From Girardinichthys multiradiatus (taxonomy: Eukaryota > Chordata > Actinopteri > Cyprinodontiformes > Goodeidae): a DNA stretch of 64,000 nucleotides. This document shows, piece by piece, positions 42,171 to 54,600 of the stretch (the stretch's first letter is position 1; each line of letters begins with the position of its first letter). The stretch covers positions 531,501 through 595,500 of the forward strand of contig NC_061804.1 in assembly GCF_021462225.1 (NCBI RefSeq). The letters run 5' to 3'. A model generated the notes under the pieces. It saw nothing but the letters and a program-made list of their open reading frames with translations. It was not told the origin of the DNA and did not search any database. The translations under genes and the position numbers were made by a program.

Positions 42171-43180
42171 TTAATACCTTCTGATGTAAATGTGTTTTAA
42201 ACAAGCAGTGACCTGATTTATTATTTATTTACCTTCTTCAGGATGGAGGTGCTGATTATCCAGAATGATCAGTTTGTTCTGATTGGGTTTGCTGTCTCAC
42301 CTGATAATTAACAGAACTGCGCATTAATCATATGAGGTTCCACATTAAAATCATCAGATTAACCTTTAGAGAACTGATTAACCGTCTGCAGTAAACTGAT
42401 ATAAACCGTAAATGACCCAACACCAATCCTGGCACTGGTAAACAGCCTCTACATCCATTCTGGTTCTGGTTCTGGTTCTGATTCAGGTACTGATCTCCAT
42501 CCATCCATCTAACAGTCAAGTTTTTGAACATGTGGGAGGATGTTCAAATAACAACAGACTACATCCAAAATAAAAATAGTTGACCTGTTTCATTAGATGC
42601 AGAGAACGTTGATTGAAAATTTAAACTTGCCTTCTGAAATAAATGTAGCTATGGACATATTTACTTATGTAGGCAACCAGCTTCTCCTTGTAGTATGTCT
42701 GAAATACCAAGACAACACATTAAAAAATAACCAGATTCCTCCATCCTGGTGATCTTCTGCAGCAGCTCTCTAACCTGAGATGGATCCTTGACTCTATTGA
42801 TGAAGACCGATGTAATGTAGCCCATCACATTCTGAATGGGGTGGGCTGAACTGACCTGAACCCCTTGTTAACTTCCAGAGCAACCCCATACTTCATCCTT
42901 TTTCATGGATGCTGCTGTCTCTGTGGCTAGTGCGTTTCGGTCAGATTTTCCTTATTTGCTTAACCGTCGCATAATTCGTTTCAATTTAGTTTTTATTTAT
43001 TTATTTCATTATTAACACATGTCATCTCAAGGCCAACCTCTGGAGGATGCTTATTTTAGCCACTTGTATCCATGATCCATATCATAGATACAAGGATACG
43101 CGTTTCGGGCGGCATTTTGCTCATTTGCTCATTTCCATTTTCAAGGTACATCCATTCCAATTAATCCTAACTATCAAACA
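42171..43180. other. dach2-chm intergenic DNA, no recognised feature
   Basis: A short purine/pyrimidine (ggttct)n stretch occurs near 42460. No coding or RNA feature was seen. Confidence 0.45.
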
Positions 43181-43184
43181 GTGC

Positions 43185-43486
43185 AATCAGATTCAGTTTA
43201 TTATTTCAATTGGTTAAAAGTTTTTCTATCTAAGGAAACCCAGCAGATTGCATCCAGTCGGTGACTTGCAGCATTACCTCCTCCAAAGCTAAAAGGATAA
43301 GAGACAGTAATAAACAATCAACAAAAGCCATAAACTGTCAGGTACAACCAGACACAGAGTTAATATCAGCAACTAAGTCATATAAACTGACTTTATTGAA
43401 CATTAGATCTCTGTCAGGAAAATCATTTTTAATCAATGACTTCATCACTGACCACGATCTTGATGTTATGTTTTTAACAGAAACAT
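43185..43486 (+). mobile_element. LINE tail fragment joined to the start of a Rex1-like LINE (left of nested insert)
   Basis: An antisense copy of the recurring LINE tail (about 43185-43275) abuts a plus-strand endonuclease domain start ([20 protein letters not shown], then MFLTET). That domain is interrupted at 43486 and resumes at 46817. Confidence 0.75.
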
Positions 43487-43995
43487 CGTTCGTTCGTCGT
43501 CTTCCGCTTATCCACGACCGGGTCGCGGGGGCAGCAGACTCTGCAGAGACGCCCAGACGTCCCTCTCTCCAGACACCTCCTCCAGCTCCTCCAGGGGGAG
43601 CTCAAGGCGTTCCCAGGCCAGCCGAGAGACATAGTCCCTCCAGCGTGTCCTGGGCCGTCCGTTGGGCCTCCTCCTGGTGGGACGTGCCTGGAACACCTCC
43701 CGAGGAAGGCGTCCAGGAGGCATCCGGTATAGATGCCCGAGCCACCTCAACTGGCTCCTCTCCTCCTCTCAATGTGGAGGAGCAGCAGCTCTACTCCGAG
43801 CTCCTCCCAGATGGCCGAGCTCCTCACCCTATCTCTAAGGGAGTGCCCGGCCACCCTACGGAGGAAGCTAATTTCAGCCGCTTGTATCCGAGATCTCGTT
43901 CTTTCGGTCATGACCCAAAGTTCATGGCCATAGGTGAGGGTAGGAATGTAGACCGACCAGTAAATTGAGAGCTTTGCTTTTCGGCTCAGCTCTCT

Positions 43996-44607
43996 CTACA
44001 CCACAACGGACCGGCACAGCGACCCTATTACTGTGGCAGCCGCACCGATCCGTCTGTCGATCTCCCGCTCCATTCTTCCCTCACTTGTGAACAAGACCCC
44101 GAGATACTTAAACTCCTCCACTTGAGGCAGGAACTCCCCTCCAACCTGAAGAGGACAATCCACCCTTTTCCGGTCGAGTACCATGGCCTCGGACTTGGAG
44201 GAGCTGATCCTCATCCCAGCCGCTTCACACTCGGCTGCGAACCGCCCCAGCGCATGCTGTAGATCTTGGCTAGAGGGGGCCAGCAGGACCACGTCATCCG
44301 CAAAAAGAAGAGACGAAATCCACTGGTCCCCAAACCAGACCCCCTCCGGCCCTTGGCTGCGTCTAGAAATCCTGTCCATAAAAGTTATGAACAGGACTGG
44401 CGACAAAGGGCAGTCCTGCCGGAGTCCAACATGCACCGGGAACAGGTCCGACTTAGTGCCGGCAATGCGGACCAAACTCATGCTCCGCTCGTACAGGGAC
44501 CGGATGGTCCCTAATAAAGGGCCCCCGATTCTATACTCCTGGAGCACCCCCCACAGGGCATCACGAGGGACACAGTTGAATGCCTTATCCAGGTCCACAA
44601 AACACAT
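43996..44607 (-). pseudogene. RTE LINE protein, reverse-transcriptase palm (frame-shifted continuation)
   Basis: The frame begins FVDLDKAFNCVPRDALW (first catalytic Asp) and includes LLFADDVVLLAPSSQDLQHA (catalytic FADD) and EEFKYLGVLFTSEG. Further C-terminal tail sequence is at 43750-43508 in yet another frame. The breaks make this copy inactive. Confidence 0.88.
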
Positions 44608-44625
44608 GTGAACCGGTTGGGCAAA

Positions 44626-46710
44626 CTACCATGAACCCTCAAGTACCCTGTAGAGGGTATAGAGCTGGTCCAGTGTTCCACGGCTGGGACGAAAACCACA
44701 CTGTTCCTCCTGAAGCCGAGGATGGACTATCGGCCGGACTCTCCTCTCCAATACCCTGGCGTAGGCCTTACCAGGGAGGCTGAGGAGTGTGATCCCCCTG
44801 TAGTTGGAACACACCCTCCGGTCCCCCTTCTTATAAAGGGGGACCACCACCCCAGTCTGCCAGTCCAGAGGCACTGTCCCCGACCACCACGCAATGTTGA
44901 AGAGGCGTGTCAACCATGACAGCCCTACAACATCCAGAGACTTGAGGTACTCAGGGCAGATCTCATCCACCCCCGAAGCCTTGCCACCGCAGAGCTTTTT
45001 AACCACCTCGGTGACTTCAGCCTGGGTGATGAAAGAGTCCAACCCCGAGTCCCCAGCCTCTGTTTCCACCACGGAATGCGCGATGGCAGGATTGAGGAGA
45101 TCCTCGAAGTACTCCTTCCACCGCCCGATAATGTCCTCATTCGAGGTCAGCAGTCTCCTGCCCCCACTATAAACAGTGTTGGCAAAGCACTGCTTCCCCC
45201 TCCTGAGGCGCCGGACGGTTTGCCAGAATCGCTTCGAGGCCAACCGGTAGTCCTTCTCCATGGCCTCACCGAACTCTTCCCAGGCCCGAGTTTTTGCCTC
45301 TGCCACAGCCCGGGCCGCAGCACGTTTGGCCTCACGGTACGCGTCGGCCGCCTCAGGAGTCCCACAAGCCAACCACAGCCGATAGGACTCCTTCTTCAGC
45401 TTAACAGCATCCTTTACTGCCAATGTCCACCACCGGGTTCTGGGATTGCCGCCACGACAGGCACCGCGGATCTTACGGCAGCAGCTATGGGCAGCAGCAT
45501 CGACAATAGATGCGGAGAACATGGTCCACTCGGACTCTATGTCTCCAACATCCCCCGGGATCTGGTCGAAGCTCTCCTTGAGGTGGGAGTTGAATACATC
45601 CCTGGCCGAGGGCTCCGCCAGGCGTTCCCAGCAGACCCTCACTATGCGCTTGGGCCTGCCAAGTCTGTCTGGCTTTCTCCTCCTCCAGCGGATCCAACTC
45701 ACCACCAGGTGATGATCCGTGGACAGCTCAGCCCCTCTCTTCACCCGAGTGTCCAAAACATGCGGCTGAAGGTCTGATGATACGACAACAAAGTCGATCA
45801 TCGACCTCCTGCCTAGGGTGTCCTGGTGCCAAGTGCACTGATGGACACCCTTATGTTTGAACATGGTGTTCATTATGGACAATCCGTAACTAGCACAGAA
45901 GTCCAATAATAAAACACCACCCGGATTCAGATCGGGGAGGCCATTCCTCCCGATCACGCCTCTCCAGGTGTCACTGTCGTTCCCCACGTGGGCGTTGAAG
46001 TCCCGCAGCAGAATAATGGAGACCCCAGGAGGGGCACTATCCAGCACCCCCGACAGGGACGCCAAGAAGGCCGGGTACTCCGCACTACCACTCGGCCCGT
46101 AGGTCGGAATGATAGTCAGAGACCTCTCCCCAACCCAAAGGCGCAGGGATACGACCCTCTCATCCACTGGGGTAAACCCCAACACGAGACGGCTGAGCTG
46201 GGGGGCAACAAGCAAACCCACACCAGCCCGCCGCCTCTCCCCGTGGGCCACTCCAGAGTAGAGGAGAGTCCAACCCCTCTCAAGGAGATGGGTTCCAGAG
46301 CCCACGCTGTGCGTGGAGGCAAGCCCGACTATTTCTAGTCGATATCTCTCGACCTCCTGCACAAGCTCAGGCTCCTTCCCCCCCAGCGAAGTGACATTCC
46401 ACATCCCTAGAGCCAGCCTAAGCATCCGGGGATCGGGCCGCTGAGGTCTCCACCTTCGTCCGCCACCCAATCCTCTTTGCACCGGTCCCTCACGGTTCCC
46501 CCTGCAGGTGGTGGGCCCACTGGGGGATGGCCTTGCGTCTCTCGGTCTGGCTTGGCCCAGCCGGGTCCCGCGAGGAGCAACCCGGCCACCAGGCGCTCTC
46601 CGACGAGTCCCGACCCCAGGCCTGGCTCCAGGGTGGGACCCCGGCTCTGCCGTACCGGGCGACGTCACGTGCCTCGATATTTTGTTCTTCATGAGGGGTT
46701 CTTGAACCAC
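44626..46710 (-). CDS. RTE LINE protein: endonuclease and N-terminal reverse transcriptase (694 residues)
   Basis: The open frame encodes an APE-type endonuclease ([63 protein letters not shown]), then a linker and the start of the reverse transcriptase ([58 protein letters not shown]). The usual GDFN of the endonuclease is RDFN here. The frame breaks at 44626 and the palm domain resumes in another frame at 44607. The true start is uncertain because GC-rich sequence upstream is open. Confidence 0.88.
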   Translation of the reverse strand: MVQEPLMKNKISRHVTSPGTAEPGSHPGARPGVGTRRRAPGGRVAPRGTRLGQARPRDARPSPSGPTTCRGNREGPVQRGLGGGRRWRPQRPDPRMLRLALGMWNVTSLGGKEPELVQEVERYRLEIVGLASTHSVGSGTHLLERGWTLLYSGVAHGERRRAGVGLLVAPQLSRLVLGFTPVDERVVSLRLWVGERSLTIIPTYGPSGSAEYPAFLASLSGVLDSAPPGVSIILLRDFNAHVGNDSDTWRGVIGRNGLPDLNPGGVLLLDFCASYGLSIMNTMFKHKGVHQCTWHQDTLGRRSMIDFVVVSSDLQPHVLDTRVKRGAELSTDHHLVVSWIRWRRRKPDRLGRPKRIVRVCWERLAEPSARDVFNSHLKESFDQIPGDVGDIESEWTMFSASIVDAAAHSCCRKIRGACRGGNPRTRWWTLAVKDAVKLKKESYRLWLACGTPEAADAYREAKRAAARAVAEAKTRAWEEFGEAMEKDYRLASKRFWQTVRRLRRGKQCFANTVYSGGRRLLTSNEDIIGRWKEYFEDLLNPAIAHSVVETEAGDSGLDSFITQAEVTEVVKKLCGGKASGVDEICPEYLKSLDVVGLSWLTRLFNIAWWSGTVPLDWQTGVVVPLYKKGDRRVCSNYRGITLLSLPGKAYARVLERRVRPIVHPRLQEEQCGFRPSRGTLDQLYTLYRVLEGSW

Positions 46711-46816
46711 TCTTTGTCTGACCCATCACCTAGAGCCTGTTTGCCATGGGAGACCCTACCAGGGGCATTTAGGCCCCAGACAACATAGCCTCTAGGACCT
46801 CCTTGAACCGTCACCT

Positions 46817-47640
46817 AGAAACATGTTTACATGAATTTAATGAAGCTCCCATTCTGATAGAGGCGACGCCTCCGAACTACAATTTTCTTTGTGAGAGCAG
46901 ACAGCAAAGAAAAGGTGGAGGGGCCACTTTGTTTAAAGATTTATTAGAGGGTAAAAAAGTATTTCTGGGCAAATTTGACTCTTTTGAATATTTGGCTCTC
47001 CAGGTAAAGAGCCCGGTCCGAACAATGTTCTTGAATATTTACAGGCCTCCTAAGTCCAAAACAAACTTTATCAGTGATTTTAATGAACTTTTATCTGTGA
47101 TATGTGTTGATTATGACTGTTTAATTATTGTGGGAGACTTCAACATTCACATGGACAATCCTGAAGACAGAAGTCCAATAGATCTATGTGACACTCTTAG
47201 AAATGTTGGTTTGACTCAACATGTTAAACAGCAAACGCACAAACAGGGACATATTTTGGACTTGATCATCACTAAGGGTCTAAACATTTCCAAGGTGTCT
47301 GTAACTGATGTTTCTCTATTTGACCACTATTCTGTTATTTTTGAAAGCATCATCTGCAATGACTCAGTTTGTCAAAGAGACATGATAAGAAAACACATCT
47401 TTAAGGATGGTGCTGCTGAAACCTTTAACCAGATTTACTCTTCTACCTCCACTTTGCCCTGTAACACTGTAGATGAGCTGGTAGATAACTTTCATTCTAA
47501 AATCTCAGACATCATTGATTCAATTGCTCCAATTAAAGTGAAAATCGTTTCTGTGAAGAAAATGTCTCCATGGAGAAATGCTCCACCAGTCAGAAGAGAA
47601 AATAAAGGAGTGTTGAAAAGCTGAACGCAGGTGGAGAAAG
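46817..47640 (+). pseudogene. Rex1-like LINE endonuclease, right part
   Basis: It resumes the domain cut at 43486 (EFNEAPILIEATPPNYNFL, GGGATLFKDLL, CLIIVGDFNIHMDN with the GDFNIH active-site motif, HILDLIITKGLN, FDHYSVIFES). The frame 46803-47624 is open but ends without a reverse transcriptase; some degraded LINE sequence follows to about 47870. Confidence 0.88.
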
Positions 47641-47894
47641 ACTGGACTCCAGGTTCACTATATTATCTATAAAGAGAGACTATACAGATATAACCTACAA
47701 CTGAAAAATGCAAGAGAATCTTTCTTCTGTCAAGGTTCTTATTACCAACTTAACCCACATGCAGAGACACTCAGAAAACAAGAACAGTTTAGTTGAAGTT
47801 TGTTGAAACACAATCTGGATGTCTCCAGAATCCTGACACCTTCTCTGAGATCATGAGCAAAAACATTAATAATGCTCGTGCCTTATTTGCCACG

Positions 47895-48445
47895 GTCAAT
47901 TCAATTCAGTTTTATTTATATAGCGCCAATTCACAACACATGTCGTCTCAAGGTTCTTCACAGGTCGGCCTTCTATCACCTAAAGAACAGAGTCAAAAAC
48001 TCAGCCATGGGGAAGGACTAGTGGTCGGCCTTGAGGCCATCAAGCCTTCCTTGGAGGAAGCAGAGACTTGGGGCTCATTCATTTCCCTGGCTGTAGTCAC
48101 CGAGGTGGTCAAGAAGCTGCGTGGTGGCAAGGCCTTGGGGGCAGAACAGATCCGCTATGAGTACCTCAAGTCTCTAGATTTTGTGGAGCTGTCATGGCTG
48201 ACGCATCTGCGGTCAGGGACAGTGCCTCTGGACTGGCAGACTGGGGTGGTCGGAAGATGTGTTCCAAAAACAGGGGCATCACTCTCCTCGGCCTCCCTGG
48301 GAAGGCCCATGTCAGGGTATTGAAGAGGAAAGTCTGGCCAACAGTCAAACCTCAGCTTCAGGAGGAGCAGTGTGGTTTTCGTCCCAGCCGGGAACACGGG
48401 ACCAGCTCTACACCCTCTACACTGTAGAGGCTCGGAGGCTACAAG
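47895..48445 (+). mobile_element. LINE tail plus RTE-type reverse-transcriptase fragment
   Basis: A short antisense LINE tail (TATATAGCGCCAATTCACAA) is followed by plus-strand RTE sequence ([43 protein letters not shown]). It ends less than 250 bp before chm exon 1, so it sits in or next to the chm promoter region. Confidence 0.8.
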
Positions 48446-48684
48446 AAGACAAGGAGGTGTCACAAATATTTCATATTTGTTTCAGGTTTTTTTGCCATTA
48501 AACCACCGTTAATTTATTTTCCCTCTAAGTCAACTCAAGGCAAAAAATAAAATAAAATAAAGATAAACATGACAGAAATCTAAAAGAATGAGATTTAGTT
48601 TTAAAAATATCTATATACTTATATTTTAGTGATTAAACCCGTTCGTGGATCACTCCTGGTCACATGACTGTTTCTGCTGCCAAC

Positions 48685-51600
48685 ATGGCTGCCGAGGATC
48701 TGCCTGCTGATTTTGACATCGTCATTCTGGGCACAGGTATGCCCTCAACTGGATTTTCTAAAATAATCTGCCTTGGGTCTTGTTTGGAACTGTGTCCTGG
48801 TTCTGACTCGATTCAAAACATCCCTAAAGACCGTTTTAAACTAGTCTAAACCGGACCAGGAGCTGGAATTAGCCTAGGCATTAGCTTGAGGCTAACAATC
48901 AATGCATTTCCAATGACAGCGGCTAGCAGCTAACAGTCTGGCTGCTGTGTTAGATGATGGATGCCAGAAACATGATAAACATGAATGCTGTGATGGGCTG
49001 AACCGAGTCAAAGGCTGATGGTGACAACAAAGCTGTGCTCAATCTGACAGGAGGCTAGCAGAAGCTAACCGGAGCTAACTGCTGATCGGGCTGCTGGGTG
49101 TGTCCCAGTATTAGTGTACAACAGCATGGGTTTCTTTTTATTAGAATGAAAAGTAACAGAACCGTTGATCCGTGCATCAGCCTCAGCAGAGCACCACTTT
49201 TGGTGGGAACGTGTCAGAACCAGATCCACAGACCGCTCATGTGGATGTTGTGGTCACCTGTCTGATACGTTGGTTCTGCCTGGCCTTTAAAGTCTCAGAT
49301 TTAATCATCTCAGTTTTGGGTCTAAAGAGCCTTTCATGCAGCAGGTCCAGATTTTCCTCACTAGGTTTAAATTAGATGTAATTATGTCTGAAATTTCAAC
49401 ATTTGTTCATGTGTTGCTCCTTCAATGTTTTTACAATGAGCTCCTGAAACTGGCCTTTGCATGTTTTAGCAAATAAAACCAAAATGTTTCTGTTATGGTT
49501 TCCACGGCTGGCTTTTCATCTTCTAACAGGTTCTGACTGGAAACCGAAGACTCTAAGGCTTCCTGGAACATGTTAGAGTTTAAAAACACCAACTTCAGTT
49601 GAAAAGTTCCATTTAACTTGCTGCAGTTATCATGTTCTTATTTAGTTGATTAAAGCTTAATAATAGGCCTTAAAACACATTTTTATTAATTTAACTTACA
49701 GAAACCTGTATATAAAAACTGATGAAATAAATAAAAATGTTTACACTGGAGCCAAATATCACATTGTTTACCTGCAATGTGTTGCATAAGTCTGTATATT
49801 AATATTCAGTTCAGTTTATTTATATAACACCAATTCACAACACATGTCGTCTCAAGGTTCTTCACAACAGTTAAGTTCATTCATTCCAATTAATCGTAAC
49901 CATTAAACAGTTCAGTCAGATTCAGTTATTTATTCAAATTGGATAAAAAGTTTTTCTATCTAAGGAAACCCAGCAGATTGCATCCAGTCAGTGACTTGCA
50001 GCATTCACTCCTCCTGGATGAGCATGTAGAGACAGTGGACAGTCACTGGGGTTGACTTTGCAGCAATCCCTCATACTGAGCATGCATGTAGCGACAGTAG
50101 AGAGGAAAAACTCCCTTTTAACAGGAAGAAACCTCCAGCAGAACCAGAACCAGGCTCAGTGTGAGCGGCCATCTGCCACGACCGACTGGAGGTTTGAGAG
50201 AACAGAGCAGAGACACAAAGAGAACAAAGAAGCACTGATCCAGGAGTACTTTCTATGGGAAGGAAAAGTAAATGTTAATGGATGTAGCTCCTTTAGTGGC
50301 TTCATCTAGAAAGAAAGAACAGATAAACTCTGAGCCAGTTTTCAAGGTTAGAGTCTGAAAGAGAGCACATAGAGTTAGTCACAGTAGAAGCTCAGTCAGT
50401 AGCCATGTCTAGGAGAGAGAAAGGGTTAAACACTAAACGACAGGGCCATGTGGATCATCTGTAGAAGGTGAGCATTAAGTTGTTGCCAGCAGAAGCTCGG
50501 ACGATGCCCCTCTCCAGAAAGGTATCACAGGTAGACACAGAGCCAGGCCAGGTGTAGCTTCTAGGAAGAGAAAAGAGAGAACAAAGTTAAAAGCTGAAAT
50601 AACAGCAAACAATGCAAAATTGGAGAGTAGTATGAGAATGTAGCGAAGAGGGTGAAAGTGGTCATTGTGTCCTCCAGCAGCCTAAGCCTATAGCAGCATA
50701 ACTACACAGATAGTTTCAGTTCAGATTATTTAGTTAAACGGAGCTTATTTATAACAATGTCGTCTCAAGGAACCCCACAAAGGGTCCCACTGATGGTCAT
50801 TGTTATACTAAAAACCACAAGTCTATGATGTTCAGTTAGTGTTTTATTTGGATGATGATCAAGCAGATGTTGAAAGCTGCAACCCTGCAGGGACTGTCCT
50901 ACTGTCTGTGGTGCTACCTGTGAGACTGCCGGTTAGAGATGGGACTTATGGCTCTTTGAAGGGAACCGGATCTTCAGGATCCATTCATTTCAAAGAGCCG
51001 TTGAAATGATCCATTTTTGAAAATGTGCATATTTTTTGAAGAACGATCCCTAATGCAGTATTAAATATATACATTTTTGGGAAACCTGGCATGTGTTGGT
51101 GAAATTCACAACTAAAGCTGAATCATCTGTATTAGGTAAGATTAATAGATTTTATTTAAAAAGTGCTAAATAGAAACACTATTTTCATGCAAAACATCTT
51201 TATGTATATATTTTCCAGGAAATTAAATATAAAAACATAAATATCAAAATCCACGTAATTCTTTACGGTGTGTGGATTAATAGCGTTTTATTGCTATATG
51301 TAATACAGAAATAAAATAAAGAAGCAAAATAAATCAAAACAGAAGAGAAAAAAGTGCATCTGAATTTATTTGGCAGAAATAAAAACTGCACCATTAAAAA
51401 TAATAATTAAGGCACTAATCATGAACAAAGCTTAGCTGGGAACATGAACCAGAACATGAACCACTCATTGTTTTGTCCTGCAGCAACGAGTACAATGTGA
51501 CTGTCCTCCTCCTCTGTCCATAAACACTCTGCATCGCAACCTGCGTCTGCATCTCAGCCTCCATCTCACTCTGCGTGTGCATCTCAGCCTGTGTCTGCAT

Positions 51601-54600
51601 CGCAGCCCGCATGGTAGCCTGCGTCTGCATGGCAGCCTGCGTCTGCACGGCAGCCTGCAGCTGCATCCTGCATCGCAGCCTGTGTCTGCGTCTCTGTCTG
51701 CATCTCAGCCTGCAGCTGCATCCTGCATGGCCTGCGTCTGCATCTCAGCCTGCGTCTGCATCGCAGCTCGCATGGCAGCCTGCGTCTGCGTCTCAGCCTG
51801 CACCGCAACCTGCGTCTGCATCCTGCATCGCAGTCTGCATTGCAGCCTGCATCTCAGCCTGCGTCTGCATCGCATCTCGCATGGCAGCCTGCGTCTGCAT
51901 CTCAGCCTGCGTCTGCATCGCAGCTCGCATGGCAGTCTGCGTCTCAGCCTGCACCGCAACCTGCGTCTGCATCCTGCATCACAGTCTGCATCTCAGCCTG
52001 TATCTCAGCCTGCAGCTGCATCCTGCATCGCAGTCTGCATTGCAGCCTGCATCTCAGCCTGCGTCTGCATCGCAGCTCGCATGGCAGTCTGCGTCTCAGC
52101 CTGCATTGCAACCTGCGTCTGCATCCTGCATCACAGTCTGCATCTCAGCCTGTATCTCAGCCTGCAGCTGCATCCTGCATCGCAGTCTGCATTGCAGCCT
52201 GCATCTCAGCCTGCGTCTGCATCGCAGCTCGCATGGCAGTCTGCGTCTCAGCCTGCATTGCAACCTGCGTCTGCATCCTGCATCACAGTCTGCATCTCAG
52301 CCTGTATCTCAGCCTGCAGCTGCATCCTGCATCGCAGTCTGCATTGCAGCCTGCATCTCAGCCTGCGTCTGCATCGCAGCTCGCATGGCAGTCTGCGTCT
52401 CAGCCTGCACCGCAACCTGCGTCTGCATCCTGCATCACAGTCTGCATCTCAGCCTGTATCTCAGCCTGCAGCTGCATCCTGCATCGCAGTCTGCATTGCA
52501 GCCTGCATCTCAGCCTGCGTCTGCATCGCAGCTCGCATGGCAGCCTGCGTCTGCATCTCAGCCTGCGTCTGCATCGCAGCTCGCATGGCAGTCTGCGTCT
52601 CAGCCTGCACCGCAACCTGCGTCTGCATCCTGCATCACAGTCTGCATCTCAGCCTGTATCTCAGCCTGCAGCTGCATCCTGCATCGCAGTCTGCATTGCA
52701 GCCTGCATCTCAGCCTGCGTCTGCATCGCAGCTCGCATGGCAGTCTGCGTCTCGGCCTGCACCGCAACCTGCGTCTGCATCCTGCATCACAGTCTGCATC
52801 TCAGCCTGTATCTCAGCCTGCAGCTGCATCCTTCATGGCCTGCGTCTGCATCTCAGCCTGCGTCTGCATCCCAGCGTTGCACACCCTGCCGCCATGACAC
52901 ATGACGACAACAAGCAGTCAACATGCGTGCTGCATGCTCATACCTACCCCCCTTTCAGTTTTTGTGTTTAATTGCCTACGTAATATAAATCATATTTAAA
53001 ATTAAATTAAATTGAAGAAGTACCATTATAAGCATGCAAAGTAGTAAAAAAACAAAGAAGGCTCTCACTAACTAGGACTCAAGTCATGTTGTGCAAGGTA
53101 AGGAGTTGTTCAAAACAATCGATTTGTTCACCAACGTTGCATCACTACTGCCGGTGCTTTGAATAGGACACCAGGAAGTCTATGAGATTTCTGGTTCTTC
53201 TGGGTACGGAAATGAAAAAGAAGAATTGAGACTGGCCCGTTTAACTCGTCTCCTTCCCACCTGGTGGTCATACTTCTAGCTCTCACTTCTGTCATGCTTC
53301 CTGTAGCTTGTCATGATGAATAATTCAGGATGAATGTGTTTGTATCAGTCATGGTTTCCTGCTGTCCCCTGCACCACTAATTGATATTGGTTATTGATTG
53401 ATCAGGTCTTGCTGAATCAGTGGTAGCGGCTGCCTGTTCGAGGGTTGGACAAAGAGTTCTTCACCTGGACAGGTGAGCTTTAGTCTATCAGTGACAGATA
53501 CGTAGAGTTGAGACGTTATAAATGTGGTTTTCTGTTGGGATGAGAATAATTTACATTGGATTGATTTATTTTTTTAGTTAAAATAAAAGCTAAAACGATT
53601 TGTTCTGTGTTTGTGATTGACCTGTTATTTTACTGTTGCTGTGCTGAATGATTTTCTTTCTCATCTCTGGTTTATGACACACTGAGGTGGAGCTGAGTGA
53701 TGTTACATAATCGTAACTACATATTTCCACATTTATTTATGTATGTTTGTCCACGTGTAGCACCTTACCACCGAAGCAGATTCCTCGTACATGTGAAGGA
53801 CTGCCTGGCAATAAAGTTTATTGTGATTCTGAGTTTAGTTAATGAATGCAAATATTAATGATGCAAACATGAGTTTTTAAAGGTCAGTCAGAATATTATT
53901 GAATATCATCAATAATATCAGTGTCACAATAATATCTAGGAGTGCTTTTAAAGTGAAATGCTTGTTCATTAACAGCTACCTGTATGTGTTCTCAGGAGGA
54001 GTTATTATGCAGCTAACTGGGCCAGTTTCACCTTTAACAGCCTGCTCACCTGGATCAAGGAGCAGAATGTGAGATCATTGATTATTGATCACCAGCTCAT
54101 CATCAGGATCTCTGTTACCTTTGACTCTCTGTCTGTTGGTAGGAGGAGCCCAAGCCAGAAGAAGTCAAGGATTGGTCCAGTCTAATGGAGGAAGGGGAGG
54201 AGCTAATACACCTTGCAAATTCAGACTCCGCCTCCATCACTAACTTGCAGGTGTTCAGTTTCACCAGGTAAACTCTGCTTTTCTAATTTACCACAAGGCT
54301 TTAATGATCGAATATGTGAATCTAATTATAGTTGTGAGTTACTGTAACTTTGTATAACATAATTGATTATTACATTGTCAATAATTGTTCTCAGTGAGGA
54401 GGAGGAGGAAGCTCCAAATACCACAGAGGAAGAAAAAGCAGCTGATGAAGATGCAGTTAAAGAGTCTTCAGAGACAGAATCTGCAGGTTTTATTTTCATT
54501 AACATTCATTATTTTTCTGACTGTTTGATTTTTTTTTTTTTCTATTAATGAGGAAGATGCAAACATGTTGCAGATTCAAAGGAGGAGGAAGCTGGAGCTG

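Larger units (their letters stand above)
43487..46816 (-). mobile_element. RTE-type LINE nested in the Rex1-like LINE
   Basis: The insert lies between copies of AGAAACAT (43479-43486 and 46817-46824), which look like its target duplication. On the minus strand it runs endonuclease, reverse transcriptase and C-terminal tail, then ends in short CGAACGAA-type repeats at 43490-43497, as RTE elements often do. It splits the Rex1-like endonuclease domain. Clade naming is from memory of the protein family and is tentative. Confidence 0.88.

Noticed and set aside
51575..52971. Three overlapping plus-strand open frames of 354-464 codons
   Set aside because: They are read-through of a stop-poor minisatellite in three frames at once; the 152-bp period shifts frame with each copy, so no single protein is maintained.
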